19,052 nt of DNA, taken from contig JACZSH010000013.1 of the NCBI GenBank assembly GCA_022574315.1, positions 1 through 19,052 of the forward strand, written 5' to 3'. This DNA comes from Chloroflexota bacterium (lineage in GTDB: Bacteria > Chloroflexota > Dehalococcoidia > Dehalococcoidales > RBG-16-60-22). Shown piece by piece: positions 1 to 8,174 of the stretch. Under the pieces are notes generated by a model. The model saw only the letters and a list, made by a program, of their open reading frames with translations, searched no databases and was not told the DNA's origin. Position numbers and translations under genes: made by a program. Position 1 is the first letter of the stretch. Every line of letters begins with the position of its first letter.

Positions 1-110
1 GATGACGGCCAGCGGCAGGGATATACCCTTCCGAAAGATAACTGTCAGCGTCAGGGGAGAGCTGATTCCCGGATAATCAGCGCCATGCCGGGCGCAAACT
101 GGGGGAAAGA
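1..110. other. Left-edge stretch with a possible gene tail
   Basis: On the + strand a frame is open from base 2 and ends at TAA 77-79 (25 codons, ending in the residues ELIPG). It could be the C-terminus of a gene that begins outside the window, but it is too short to recognise. The remaining 30 bases carry the GGGGGA ribosome-binding stretch of the next gene. No promoter or terminator was seen. Confidence 0.25.
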
Positions 111-611
111 ATGGAGACTACCCGAAAAGTCCTGCTACAAGCCATGGAGGCTTATTTTAACGGAGATACCCGGCGCATAGACCACGCCCGCCAAGTAACC
201 GAATACGCCGAGGAGCTGCTGGAGCCGGAGGGGGGCGATTATGCCGTGGTCATGGGGGCGGCTGTCCTGCACGATATCGGGATTCCCGAAGCGGCCAGAA
301 AGTACGGCCGCACCACCGGCCGGTACCAGGAGATGGAGGGGCCACCCATCGCCCGGTCAATCCTGGCGGAACTGGGTTTTGCTACCGGACAGATTGAGGA
401 AATTTGCGAAATCATCGCCCACCACCACAGTCCGGGGAAGATACTTACCCGTAACTTCTCGATACTCTACGATGCCGACTGGCTGGTAAACCTGAAAGAT
501 ACCTACGATATCACCGACCGGAAGAAACTGGCCCGAATTATCGACCGGGTATTTTTAACCGCCAGCGGCCGGGAGAAAGCAAAGGAGATTTACCTACCGG
601 ACGGCGATTAG
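111..611 (+). CDS. HD-domain metal-dependent phosphohydrolase
   Basis: The protein has 166 residues and a single HD domain covering most of it. The metal-binding pattern is visible: H25, then LHDIG with H54-D55, then a His cluster at 104-106 (AHHH), then D121/D123 in YDADWL. HD proteins of this size hydrolyse phosphate esters of nucleotides or related compounds; the substrate cannot be told from sequence. There is no second domain and no membrane segment. The ATG is preceded by GGGGGAAAG about 5 bases upstream, which supports this start. The gene converges on the Fe-S oxidoreductase gene with only 9 bases between the two stop codons, so it is not in that operon. It may be the last gene of a transcript starting outside the window. 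The HD assignment is firm; the physiological role is unknown. Confidence 0.8.
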   Translation: METTRKVLLQAMEAYFNGDTRRIDHARQVTEYAEELLEPEGGDYAVVMGAAVLHDIGIPEAARKYGRTTGRYQEMEGPPIARSILAELGFATGQIEEICEIIAHHHSPGKILTRNFSILYDADWLVNLKDTYDITDRKKLARIIDRVFLTASGREKAKEIYLPDGD

Positions 612-620
612 TCCTCCCGA

Positions 621-2594
621 CTACAAAGCCCGGGCAACAATCTCCGCCACGTCAAGTACCCGTACTTTATCGTCCGCGTTTTTGTCTTTCAGTCCGTCCT
701 CAAGCATGGTCATACAATATGGACAGCTGACACAGATGGTAGCCGGGTCTTTTTCCAGGGCCTGTTCGATACGGGCAACGTTAATCAGCTTACCAACGTG
801 CTCTTCCATCCACATATGGCCCCCGCCACCGCCACAGCAAAATGACCGGGAATGATGGCGCTCCATTTCAATGGGTGCGCGTCCGGTAACAGAAGCCACG
901 ATTTCCCGCGGCGCTTCATAGATTTGATGGTAACGACCCAGATAGCAGGAATCATGGAAAACCACGTTTCCCAGGTCAACCGTATGGTTTAACTTCAGCC
1001 TGCTTTCTTTGAGCAGTCGGCTGATCAGTTCAGTGTGATGAACCACTTCCAGTTCCAGCCCGTACTGACGGTAATCGTCGTGAAAACTGCTGAAGCAGTG
1101 CGGACACTGGGTTATCATCCGGGTGATACCCTTTTCGGTAAAAAGCTTGATGTTCTCTTCCGCCATGCGGTCGAAAACAAACTCGTTGCCCAGTCGGCGC
1201 ACGCTATCGCCGCAACAGAGTTCATCTCTGCCCAGGATACCCCAGGAAATACCGGCGGCATCCAGTATGCGGGCAATGGACCGGGTGGTCTCACGACTTC
1301 GGGCAGAGAGAGCACCGGCGCAGCCGATAAAAAAGAGGTATTCCGTCTTGCCCGCCTCAAAGGGACGGATGCTCATATCAGCCGTCCACTTGGTACGTTC
1401 CGCAGGGGCCATGCCCCAGGGATTGCTGCGCTGTTCCATATTCTCGAACAGGGTGGACAGGTCGTCCGGGAACCTGGCCTGCATCTCCACCAGGTGCCGC
1501 CGCATATCGATAATGCGGGGGTATTGCTCGATGAAAACCGGGCATTCCTCCACGCAGGCGCCGCAGGTGGTACATTCCCAGATAACCTCTTCGGAAACGC
1601 TGCCGACCTGACCGCCACCGATTAAGGGGAGAACCCGGTCAGTTTTATTTTTTATCTGTGAGCCGTTTTTCAACAAATTGGCTTTGATATCGTGGACGAC
1701 CAGCCGCGGGTCAAGCGGCTTACCGGTAAAAGTAGCCGGACAGGCATCCGAGCAACGCCCGCACTCGGTGCAGGAATAGGAATCGAAAAGGTCTTTCCAG
1801 GTAAACTGTTCGACCCGCTCCACACCATAAGTATTACCGGCGGTGAACTCTTCCCGGGACTGGGTTTTAACATTATCCAGCCGGCGGAAATAGCAGTTGG
1901 GGATTGCCGTCAGGATGTGAAGGTGCTTGCTGTAAGGGAGGTAGTTCAAGAAACCGAGTAACACCAGGGCATGAAGCCACCAGAAAAAACCGGCGGCACC
2001 GACCAGGCTGTCAAGCGGAGCTCCCGACATAAAGGCGGCAGCCACCAGCGCAGACACGGGCATGAAGCGAGCGGCCGCCTCGGTTCCCTGAGCGATTTCA
2101 CTGGCGTGGACGCCGAAAAAGGCAATCATAAGTACGGCCACCAGGGAAAGAATGACAAAAGAGTCTCGGCTCCGTGCCTCGATATGCGGCGGGGGCAAAA
2201 ACAGGCGGCGGGAAAGCGCCACCAGCACCGCCAGTAAAGCCAGCAGCGAAGCCAGGTCAAAAATAAACGCCAGCGTATAATATAACCCGGTGGGCAATCG
2301 GGAGAGGCTGACGTAAGCCGGAAAAAGCCCGTGCAGTACAAATTCGGCGTTGGCTAAAAAAAGGATCAGGAAGGACCAGTAAAGGACAACATGATTGATA
2401 CCGAAGGGTCGCCTCAGCACCCGCCGCTGGCCAAAAGCGTAAACCAGCGTATTTTTAAGGCGCTCACCGATTTTATCAAAGCGGTCTTCGTCCCTGCCCA
2501 GAGTTATTAAACGAAAACGACGGAAGCAGCTCCAGCCGAATAAGGCCGTGGCGGCGACAATGACGACGGCAAAAAGCACGATATCAGGCGACAT
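621..2594 (-). CDS. Membrane Fe-S oxidoreductase, HdrD/DUF224 type (ETF:quinone oxidoreductase candidate)
   Basis: The protein has 657 residues. The N-terminal third holds about five membrane helices (roughly 4-22, 68-90, 102-127, 144-164, 200-218). His 68, 87, 208, 224 and 226 are placed as in NarI-like heme b subunits. Two [4Fe-4S] motifs follow (C275/278/281/285 and C341/344/347/351). Two CCG domains come last (C425, C460-461, C497/C500; then C550, C586-587, C624/C627), as in HdrD. Relatives next to etfAB act as ETF:(methyl)menaquinone oxidoreductases (EMO) in syntrophic fatty-acid oxidisers; the same role here is inferred from the etfBA neighbours. An upstream ATG at 2616-2618 is in frame, but ATG 2592-2594 has AGGAG six bases ahead, so I prefer it. 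The gene is last in the operon, 35 bases after etfA (11 bases if the upstream ATG is used). Confidence 0.88.
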   Translation of the reverse strand: MSPDIVLFAVVIVAATALFGWSCFRRFRLITLGRDEDRFDKIGERLKNTLVYAFGQRRVLRRPFGINHVVLYWSFLILFLANAEFVLHGLFPAYVSLSRLPTGLYYTLAFIFDLASLLALLAVLVALSRRLFLPPPHIEARSRDSFVILSLVAVLMIAFFGVHASEIAQGTEAAARFMPVSALVAAAFMSGAPLDSLVGAAGFFWWLHALVLLGFLNYLPYSKHLHILTAIPNCYFRRLDNVKTQSREEFTAGNTYGVERVEQFTWKDLFDSYSCTECGRCSDACPATFTGKPLDPRLVVHDIKANLLKNGSQIKNKTDRVLPLIGGGQVGSVSEEVIWECTTCGACVEECPVFIEQYPRIIDMRRHLVEMQARFPDDLSTLFENMEQRSNPWGMAPAERTKWTADMSIRPFEAGKTEYLFFIGCAGALSARSRETTRSIARILDAAGISWGILGRDELCCGDSVRRLGNEFVFDRMAEENIKLFTEKGITRMITQCPHCFSSFHDDYRQYGLELEVVHHTELISRLLKESRLKLNHTVDLGNVVFHDSCYLGRYHQIYEAPREIVASVTGRAPIEMERHHSRSFCCGGGGGHMWMEEHVGKLINVARIEQALEKDPATICVSCPYCMTMLEDGLKDKNADDKVRVLDVAEIVARAL

Positions 2595-2629
2595 GGCCGA
2601 CTCCTGTCCAGCTGTCATGCTTACCCCGG

Positions 2630-3958
2630 TTATCCCCTCCTCTGGGTACGCATTTCCCGGATGCGGTTGGTAAGGGCCGGTATTATCTGAAGGACATCAC
2701 CCACAATACCATAGTTAGCCACCTCGAAAATAGGCGCCTGCCGATCACGGTTTATGGCGACAATCACGTCCGAGTCCTGCATGCCGACCAGGTGCTGGAT
2801 AGCGCCGCTGATGCCACAGGCAAAATAAATCTTGGGCCGGACCGTCTTACCCGTCTGGCCGACCTGACGTTCGGCCGGCATCCAGCCCGCTTCCACGGCA
2901 CCGCGGGAACAGCCCACCACGCCATCAAGCTCGTCAGCCAGCTCCTGCAGGATATCAAAGTTTTCTTTGGCGCACATGCCCCGTCCCCCGGAAATAATCA
3001 CCTCCGCCGCCGCCACGTCCACGTCGCCTTCTTTACGAGTGTCGATTATCTCCAGGACTTTAACGGCAAAATCGGCTTCTTTACCCGGTACGGTTTCGCG
3101 GATAATCTCTCCCCGGCGGGAAACGTCTCGCTGCGGTAAGGGCATCACGTGCGGTCGAACGGTAGACATCTGAGGTCGCGTGCTTTCGGTGAGAATGGTG
3201 GCCATGATATTGCCGCCGAAAGCGGGCCTGGTCTGTAACAAGAACCGCCTGTCGTCGATAGCCAGGCCGGTGCAATCGGCCGTCAAGCCGGTCTGCAGTT
3301 CGGTAGCCACAGCGCCGGCCAAATCCCTGCCCAGGCCGGTGGCACCCATAAGCACAATTTCCGGTTTATACTTTCGCACCAGATGGCAGATAGCCTTATA
3401 GTATGGCTCGGTGCGGTAATGGTGAAAAATGGGGTCATCAATAAGATAAGCCCGGGTTGCGCCGTAGCTAAACGACTCCTGACAGAGGTTTTCCACGCCA
3501 CCGCCGATAACGACCGAGCAAAGCTCAACACCAAGCGTCCGGGCCAGTTCCGCTCCGATGCCAAGCAGTTCCCAGGAGACCTGGGCGGGTTCACCGGCGG
3601 TCTGCTCGATAAAGACCCAGACACCCCGGTATTCTTTCAGCCGGGCCAGTGTCTCGGCTGCCTCTTTGTCTATTTCTTCAACGGCGGGGGCGGCGGCTTT
3701 GGTGCGTGCCGCAATTTCAGCGAGAATTTTCTCTTCCTGGGGAGTATAGTAGATTTCCAGGGCGTCCACCGGGCAGACTTTAAGACACTTGCGGCAGCCA
3801 CTGCACTTCTCCAGTATGATGACCGGCTCACCCTGGTCGTTCATTTCTATGGCGTCCTTGGGACAGGGCATCTGACAACGAGCACCGCAGGCAATACATT
3901 TGCCCTGAATAAGGCGGGCGACGCCGTGCGGCTTCTTAATTTTTTTCTCTTCGGCCAT
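2630..3958 (-). CDS. etfA: Electron transfer flavoprotein alpha subunit with N-terminal ferredoxin domain
   Basis: The protein has 442 residues, about 110 longer than a plain EtfA because of a fused 2x[4Fe-4S] ferredoxin domain. Cluster ligands are C21/C24/C28/C32 and C52/C55/C58/C62. Residues about 112-300 form the ETF alpha/beta domain. Residues about 320-430 form the FAD-binding domain, with the family signatures GRGMCAKENF (325-334), SRGAVEAGW (351-359), QVGQTGKTV (365-373), CGISGAIQHL (381-390) and AINRD (401-405). Ferredoxin-EtfA fusions are known in anaerobes, for example CarE and LctC, where the clusters may relay electrons to or from the flavin. The first motif has three residues between its second and third Cys, where two is usual. 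The gene lies 35 bases after etfB and precedes the membrane oxidoreductase, so ETF and its likely quinone-linked partner are co-expressed. Confidence 0.95.
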   Translation of the reverse strand: MAEEKKIKKPHGVARLIQGKCIACGARCQMPCPKDAIEMNDQGEPVIILEKCSGCRKCLKVCPVDALEIYYTPQEEKILAEIAARTKAAAPAVEEIDKEAAETLARLKEYRGVWVFIEQTAGEPAQVSWELLGIGAELARTLGVELCSVVIGGGVENLCQESFSYGATRAYLIDDPIFHHYRTEPYYKAICHLVRKYKPEIVLMGATGLGRDLAGAVATELQTGLTADCTGLAIDDRRFLLQTRPAFGGNIMATILTESTRPQMSTVRPHVMPLPQRDVSRRGEIIRETVPGKEADFAVKVLEIIDTRKEGDVDVAAAEVIISGGRGMCAKENFDILQELADELDGVVGCSRGAVEAGWMPAERQVGQTGKTVRPKIYFACGISGAIQHLVGMQDSDVIVAINRDRQAPIFEVANYGIVGDVLQIIPALTNRIREMRTQRRG

Positions 3959-3993
3959 ATTTTAAGACCTTTAAAGGGTTGGCTTTATCACGA

Positions 3994-4806
3994 CTACAGG
4001 TAAAGGAGGTCCTTTTCGATCAGTTTGCCCAGCAGCAGTTGCGCCGCTTTTTCCGGTTCGTTGGCGCCGTCGCCCAATATCTCACCCCGGGCCCGTTCCG
4101 GTGAGAAAATCCGGCGCACCTGGGTGGCCGAGCCTTTGAGGCCGATGGTTGCCTCATCCAACCCCATCTTCTGGTTATCCCACAGAGTTATGGCGGCTTC
4201 CTCAGCCATCAGACGCATGGGCACCGTCGGATAGCGCAACCGGTTAATTTCCCGCGTCACGGTTATTAGCGCCGGCAAAGGCGCTTCAATCACTTCGTGC
4301 CGGCCTCTCAGTTTACGCCTGACCTTCACCTTTCTGGCCGGCAGGTCTACGTATTCAATACAGTCAACCAGGGTCAGCTGCGCATATCCCAATCGGGTGG
4401 CGATACCCGGCCCCACCTGAGCAGTGTCGCCATCGATAGTCTGCTGGCCACAAATCACCAGAGCCACCTCTTCTGCCTGAGAAAGACGCCGGATAGCCGA
4501 GGCCAGCACCATGCTGGTCGCCAGGGTATCGGCACCGCCAAAAGCACGGTCACTCAGGAGCACCGTTTGGTCAGCCCCCCGCGCCAGCGCTTTTCTCAGG
4601 GTAACTTCGGTATTGGGAGGGCCCATTGAAATCACGGTGGCGCGCAGACCGTATTTATCTTTGAGTCGGAGGCTCTCCTCCAGAGCGTGGACATCAAAAG
4701 GGTTGAGAATAAAGGGCACGCCCTCTCTTATCAGAGTGCCGGTATCCGGGTCAATCTTTACCTGAGTTGTATCCGGTACCTGCTTTATGCACGCGACTAC
4801 AAGCAT
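3994..4806 (-). CDS. etfB: Electron transfer flavoprotein beta subunit
   Basis: The protein has 270 residues, the normal length for EtfB/FixA. Family signatures are clear: ACIKQVPDT at 5-13, LNPFDVHALEESLRLKD around 34-50, SMGPP near 60-64, GADTLATS near 91-98 and CGQQTIDGDTAQVGP near 118-132. The last stretch lies in the nucleotide-binding region. EtfB pairs with EtfA to carry electrons between soluble dehydrogenases and a membrane acceptor. Whether this ETF bifurcates (with a second FAD in place of AMP and NADH use) cannot be settled by eye; the GGADTLATS and IDGDTAQVGP stretches look like those of ferredoxin-linked anaerobic ETFs. It is the first gene of the operon. The ATG follows a short GGGGA stretch about 7 bases upstream, and a promoter candidate lies about 100 bases upstream. 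Confidence 0.95.
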   Translation of the reverse strand: MLVVACIKQVPDTTQVKIDPDTGTLIREGVPFILNPFDVHALEESLRLKDKYGLRATVISMGPPNTEVTLRKALARGADQTVLLSDRAFGGADTLATSMVLASAIRRLSQAEEVALVICGQQTIDGDTAQVGPGIATRLGYAQLTLVDCIEYVDLPARKVKVRRKLRGRHEVIEAPLPALITVTREINRLRYPTVPMRLMAEEAAITLWDNQKMGLDEATIGLKGSATQVRRIFSPERARGEILGDGANEPEKAAQLLLGKLIEKDLLYL

Positions 4807-4914
4807 CGACCATTCCCCAAAAAAATATCCTCCATATTATTTTTCTTGAGTCCGTGTCCGGGCGTCAAGTCAACTGGAGGAATCGGCTTCAGTGAACGTC
4901 AGTCAATTTACCCA

Positions 4915-4943
4915 ATTTTAGCAGTCCCGGTAGGCAAAGTCAA
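4915..4943 (-). promoter_or_regulatory. Sigma-70-type promoter for etfB-etfA-oxidoreductase operon
   Basis: On the minus strand TTGACT (4943-4938) and TAAAAT (4920-4915) are separated by exactly 17 bases. Transcription would start near 4908, leaving an untranslated leader of about 100 bases before etfB. Five of six bases match consensus in each hexamer. Confidence 0.6.
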
Positions 4944-4955
4944 ACTCCATTAAAT

Positions 4956-4970
4956 CGATAACGATTATCA
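4956..4970. promoter_or_regulatory. Fur-type operator candidate
   Basis: This 15-base site holds GATAA-CGA-TTATC, a perfect inverted repeat. It matches the 7-1-7 Fur box (TGATAAT-N-ATTATCA) at 12 of 14 defined positions. It lies 12 bases upstream of the etfB -35 and about 50 bases upstream of the Lon-like gene's -35. It could therefore act on either or both. A Fur-family regulator other than Fur itself is possible. Confidence 0.45.
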
Positions 4971-5018
4971 TCCAATGACAATAGCCGGTTTTCCAGCCCA
5001 GATTCCTGGGGCAAATGC

Positions 5019-5047
5019 TTGAATAACATCCTAACTAGTGGTATAAA
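5019..5047 (+). promoter_or_regulatory. Sigma-70-type promoter for the Lon-like protease gene
   Basis: TTGAAT (5019-5024) and TATAAA (5042-5047) are 17 bases apart. The predicted start near 5054 gives a leader of about 40 bases to ATG 5094. The site lies inside the extended reading frame that begins at TTG 5019, which argues against that longer start. Confidence 0.55.
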
Positions 5048-5093
5048 AGTATACGCAGGGGTCTTATTCGGGCAAAGATACGGAGGAAAGACC

Positions 5094-7535
5094 ATGAACA
5101 TCACCAAATACGAAGTACCCGTGGAAAAGCTGCGCTGGCACTGCGACCCGGCCATTTTCGATTTCGAATGCACCAAAGACCTGGCGCCATTGCGGGAGTT
5201 TATCGGCCAGGATAGGGCCATCCGGGCTATTGAATTCGGCCTGTCCATGAACCGGGACGGCTACAATATCTACGTTTCCGGGCTCACCGGGACCGGCAAG
5301 TCCTCAATCGTAAAAACCTATATTCAAAAGCTGGTCGAGAAGAAATTAGACCACCGCCTGGAGGACTGGTGCTATCTCTATAATTTCGGCGACCCCGACC
5401 GGCCGCAGGCGGTAAATCTGCCGCAGGGAAAGGGGAAGTCATTCAAGAACCAGATAGTCAATCTCCTGCAAAAACTGAAGGAAGAACTGACCAAAGCTTT
5501 TTCCAGCGAGGAGTACCTTAATCAGAAGAAAAAAGTGGTGGAGGAGAGCCAGACCAGGCAGCAGCAGCTTATTGAAGCGATGGCTGAAGAAGCGCAGCAC
5601 CGGAGTTTCCAGCTTCAAATGACGACGGTGGGCCCTGCCCTGATTCCGTTGATTGAAGGCAAGCCTATCGCTCAAGCTGACTACCTGTCCCTGACCAAAT
5701 CAACACGGAAAAAACTGGAGGCAAAACGCGCCGGACTATTAAAAAAGCTGCAGGCTACTTTTGAGAACTTGCGTGAACTGGAAAGCCAGACCGCCGAAAA
5801 ACTGCGCAGTGCCGACCAGGAGATAGCCGACTTTACCATCTCCCGCCTCTTCAAGAACCTGCTGAGTGAATACAAAGAATCCGTGGCGATAATCAAGTAT
5901 CTCCATGACCTCAAGTCGTTTACTATAAATAATCTCGACGTGTTTAAAAAGAAAGAAGAGCCACCGAACCTGGACCTTGGCATTTCCACCAGCCAAATCC
6001 TGGGCGGCCGTGACCCGTTTCTTCCTTTCCAGGTAAATGTCTATGTGGATAATAGCGCTACCACCGGACCGCCGGTAATTACCGAGCCCAATCCTAACTA
6101 TTCCAACCTGTTCGGTAAGATTGAGCGGAGATTTCTCTTTGGCGGCTACCTCAGCGACCACACAATGCTCAAACCCGGAGCACTGCAAATGGCCAATGGT
6201 GGCTACCTGTTACTCAGCGCCAATGAGGTGCTGACCAACCCCGGCGTCTGGCCGGCCCTGAAGCGGGCAATCAAGACCAAAGAAGTTCGAATCGAAGACC
6301 CTTTCGAGCAATTCGGGCTTATCGCTCCCCAGGGACTAAGACCGCAGCCGATGCCGATAGATGTCAAGATAGTGCTTATCGGAGACGGCAGCCTTTACCA
6401 GTTATTGTCAATGTATGACGAGGATTTCTGGGAGATTTTCAAGGTCAAGGCTGATTTCAGTTTTGAGGTGGACAAGACGGCGGAGAACCTGAAATCTTTT
6501 GCCGCCTTCATCGCCGGGTGCTGCGAAGACTGCGAACTGCATCCTTTTGACCGTACCGGCGTCGCCCGGGTGGCGGAATACGCTTCCCGGATGGTAGCCG
6601 ACCAGGAGAAGCTTTCCTCTCGCTTTGCCCAGATAAAGCAGCTGGTCGAAGAAGCCGAACACTGGGCGCGCCTGGAGGGAGCTTCACTGGTATTATCTGA
6701 GCACGTGGAGAAAGCGATTGAAGAGCGCCTCTTCCGACATAATTTACCGGACGTAAGAATCAGGGAGTTGATTGAGCGCGGTACCATTATGATTGATGTC
6801 GACGGAGAATCCGTGGGCCAGGTGAACGGACTCAGTGTCTACAACCTGGGTGACATATCTTTTGGTAAACCGTCACGCATTACCTGCAAGACTTTCCTGG
6901 GACGGGGCGGCGTTATCAATATTGAGAGAGAAGCGCAGCTCAGCGGCCGAATCCATGACAAGGGTGTTCTCATCCTCAGCGGCTACATGGGGTGGCAATT
7001 CGCCCAGGACACTCCCCTTTCACTGTCGGCCAGCCTGTGTTTTGAGCAGTCATACGAAGGTATTGACGGTGACAGCGCCTCTTCCACGGAACTTTACGCC
7101 CTGCTGTCCAGCCTGTCAGATGTGCCGCTCAGACAATACATCGCCATTACCGGCTCGGTCAACCAGAAAGGAGAAATCCAGCCCATCGGCGGCGTTAACC
7201 AGAAAATAGAGGGCTTTTTCCAGGTGTGCCAGGCGAAAGGTCTGAACGGGAAACAGGGCGTCATGATACCCCGCCAAAACCTGCGAAACCTGATGCTGAA
7301 ACCAGAAGTGGTGGACGCCGTCAGGGAAGGTAAATTCCATATCTACTCGGTGGGCACCATTAATGAGGGCATAGAGGTCCTGACCGGGGTGAAGGCCGGG
7401 GAAAGGAAAAAAGACGGGACTTACGCTAAAGACAGCATTAATGACCGGGTAAATAAGAAATTAAAGGAAATGGCCACCAAACTGAAACGTTTTTCCACCC
7501 CTGCCGCCGACAGGGGAAAAGAGGCGCAAACTTAG
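5094..7535 (+). CDS. Lon-like ATP-dependent protease (AAA_32 family)
   Basis: The protein has 813 residues. A Walker A motif (GLTGTGKS, 63-70) is followed by a long helical, charged insertion (roughly 120-290). The GGYLLLSANEVL stretch is where the Walker B region of the AAA_32 domain is expected. The C-terminal Lon-type peptidase domain has the Ser-Lys dyad: S661 in DGDSAS and K704 in GGVNQK, 43 residues apart as in classical Lon. The N-terminal substrate domain of true Lon is missing, so this is the Lon-like branch whose substrates are mostly unknown. The frame can be extended to TTG 5019, but ATG 5094 has GGAGGA seven bases before it and a promoter covers the extension. The stop overlaps the stop of the convergent flavoprotein gene by 4 bases. 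It probably forms its own transcript and serves in protein quality control. Confidence 0.92.
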   Translation: MNITKYEVPVEKLRWHCDPAIFDFECTKDLAPLREFIGQDRAIRAIEFGLSMNRDGYNIYVSGLTGTGKSSIVKTYIQKLVEKKLDHRLEDWCYLYNFGDPDRPQAVNLPQGKGKSFKNQIVNLLQKLKEELTKAFSSEEYLNQKKKVVEESQTRQQQLIEAMAEEAQHRSFQLQMTTVGPALIPLIEGKPIAQADYLSLTKSTRKKLEAKRAGLLKKLQATFENLRELESQTAEKLRSADQEIADFTISRLFKNLLSEYKESVAIIKYLHDLKSFTINNLDVFKKKEEPPNLDLGISTSQILGGRDPFLPFQVNVYVDNSATTGPPVITEPNPNYSNLFGKIERRFLFGGYLSDHTMLKPGALQMANGGYLLLSANEVLTNPGVWPALKRAIKTKEVRIEDPFEQFGLIAPQGLRPQPMPIDVKIVLIGDGSLYQLLSMYDEDFWEIFKVKADFSFEVDKTAENLKSFAAFIAGCCEDCELHPFDRTGVARVAEYASRMVADQEKLSSRFAQIKQLVEEAEHWARLEGASLVLSEHVEKAIEERLFRHNLPDVRIRELIERGTIMIDVDGESVGQVNGLSVYNLGDISFGKPSRITCKTFLGRGGVINIEREAQLSGRIHDKGVLILSGYMGWQFAQDTPLSLSASLCFEQSYEGIDGDSASSTELYALLSSLSDVPLRQYIAITGSVNQKGEIQPIGGVNQKIEGFFQVCQAKGLNGKQGVMIPRQNLRNLMLKPEVVDAVREGKFHIYSVGTINEGIEVLTGVKAGERKKDGTYAKDSINDRVNKKLKEMATKLKRFSTPAADRGKEAQT

Positions 7536-8101
7536 GGGATTTTTCCCACCAGTCGCTTGCCCAGCTCAAAGGCTTGAGATAGTTCGGCGGGATGCTGTTT
7601 GATTTCCCCCCGGGCATCGACGCCACGAACTAACAACTGGTCAGCATACTCAACGGCAAAGGCTTTAAAAAAGTATTTAATGGTCAATATTGAGCCATCA
7701 AATAACTGCTGCCCCCGCGTCGCCCCAACGGCAATGAAGGCACCTTTACGAACGGAGACAGGCAGGTTTTTCAGGACATACCGCCGGGCCCACAGAGCCT
7801 GGCTGCGGTCGACGAGCGCTTTTAGCTGGGCGGAAAGTCCGTAAAAAAATATCGGGGAAGCAACAATAATACCATCAGCTGCCACGAGCCTGGGATAGAT
7901 ATCATCCATATCATCCCGGATAACGCAGTTACCGTCTTTCAGACAGCCGTAATACTCGCGGCAGGGAGTGATATCAAGTTTATCAACGATGATTTTCTCA
8001 ACTTCGGCTCCCAGACTCCGGGCGCCGCGCAAAGCCTCATCCAGCAATAAGTCAGTGTTACTCTTTAGCCTCGGGCTGCCCATAATACCCAGAATTTTCA
8101 A
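7532..8101 (-). CDS. NAD(P)H-dependent FMN reductase / iron-sulfur flavoprotein family
   Basis: The protein has 189 residues with a flavodoxin-like fold. The N-terminal GSPRLKSNT (8-16) is the FMN phosphate loop. ASPIFFYGLSAQLKALVDR (about 81-99) is the second FMN-contact signature. Between them C47, C53 and C59 with DDM (63-65) resemble the cysteine region of Isf proteins. The spacing C-x5-C-x5-C is looser than the compact Isf motif, so a [4Fe-4S] cluster is possible but not assured. Isf-like proteins reduce oxygen, peroxide or unknown acceptors in anaerobes. The start is TTG at 8101-8099, chosen because GGGAGG lies five bases upstream and no in-frame ATG fits. It follows the phosphoesterase gene by 73 bases on the same strand. 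Its Shine-Dalgarno sits in a CCTCC-C-GGAGG palindrome (8107-8117). Confidence 0.85.
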   Translation of the reverse strand: MKILGIMGSPRLKSNTDLLLDEALRGARSLGAEVEKIIVDKLDITPCREYYGCLKDGNCVIRDDMDDIYPRLVAADGIIVASPIFFYGLSAQLKALVDRSQALWARRYVLKNLPVSVRKGAFIAVGATRGQQLFDGSILTIKYFFKAFAVEYADQLLVRGVDARGEIKQHPAELSQAFELGKRLVGKIP

Positions 8102-8174
8102 TCATACCTCCCGGAGGATACCGTTCCGTACCGTCAGCTTATTTCCCTCCCGGATACCATTGCCACTACCCCGG

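Noticed and set aside
1..180. Frame 1 open from the left edge to TAG at 178-180
   Set aside because: It overlaps the HD gene out of frame for 70 bases and shows no recognisable sequence; most likely chance.
1035..1625. Open frame of 196 codons on the + strand inside the oxidoreductase gene
   Set aside because: It is antisense to the well-conserved [4Fe-4S] and CCG coding region and resembles no protein family.
3383..4003. Open frame of 206 codons on the + strand over etfA
   Set aside because: It is a shadow of etfA with a non-protein-like composition.
4861..4900. Nearer etfB promoter using the TTGACT/TTGACG bases close to the gene
   Set aside because: Spacing to the nearest AT-rich -10 is 23 or 28 bases; the pair at 4915-4943 has the correct 17.
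5019..5093. TTG 5019 as start of the Lon-like protease
   Set aside because: It overlaps a promoter and has no ribosome site; ATG 5094 has GGAGGA seven bases upstream.
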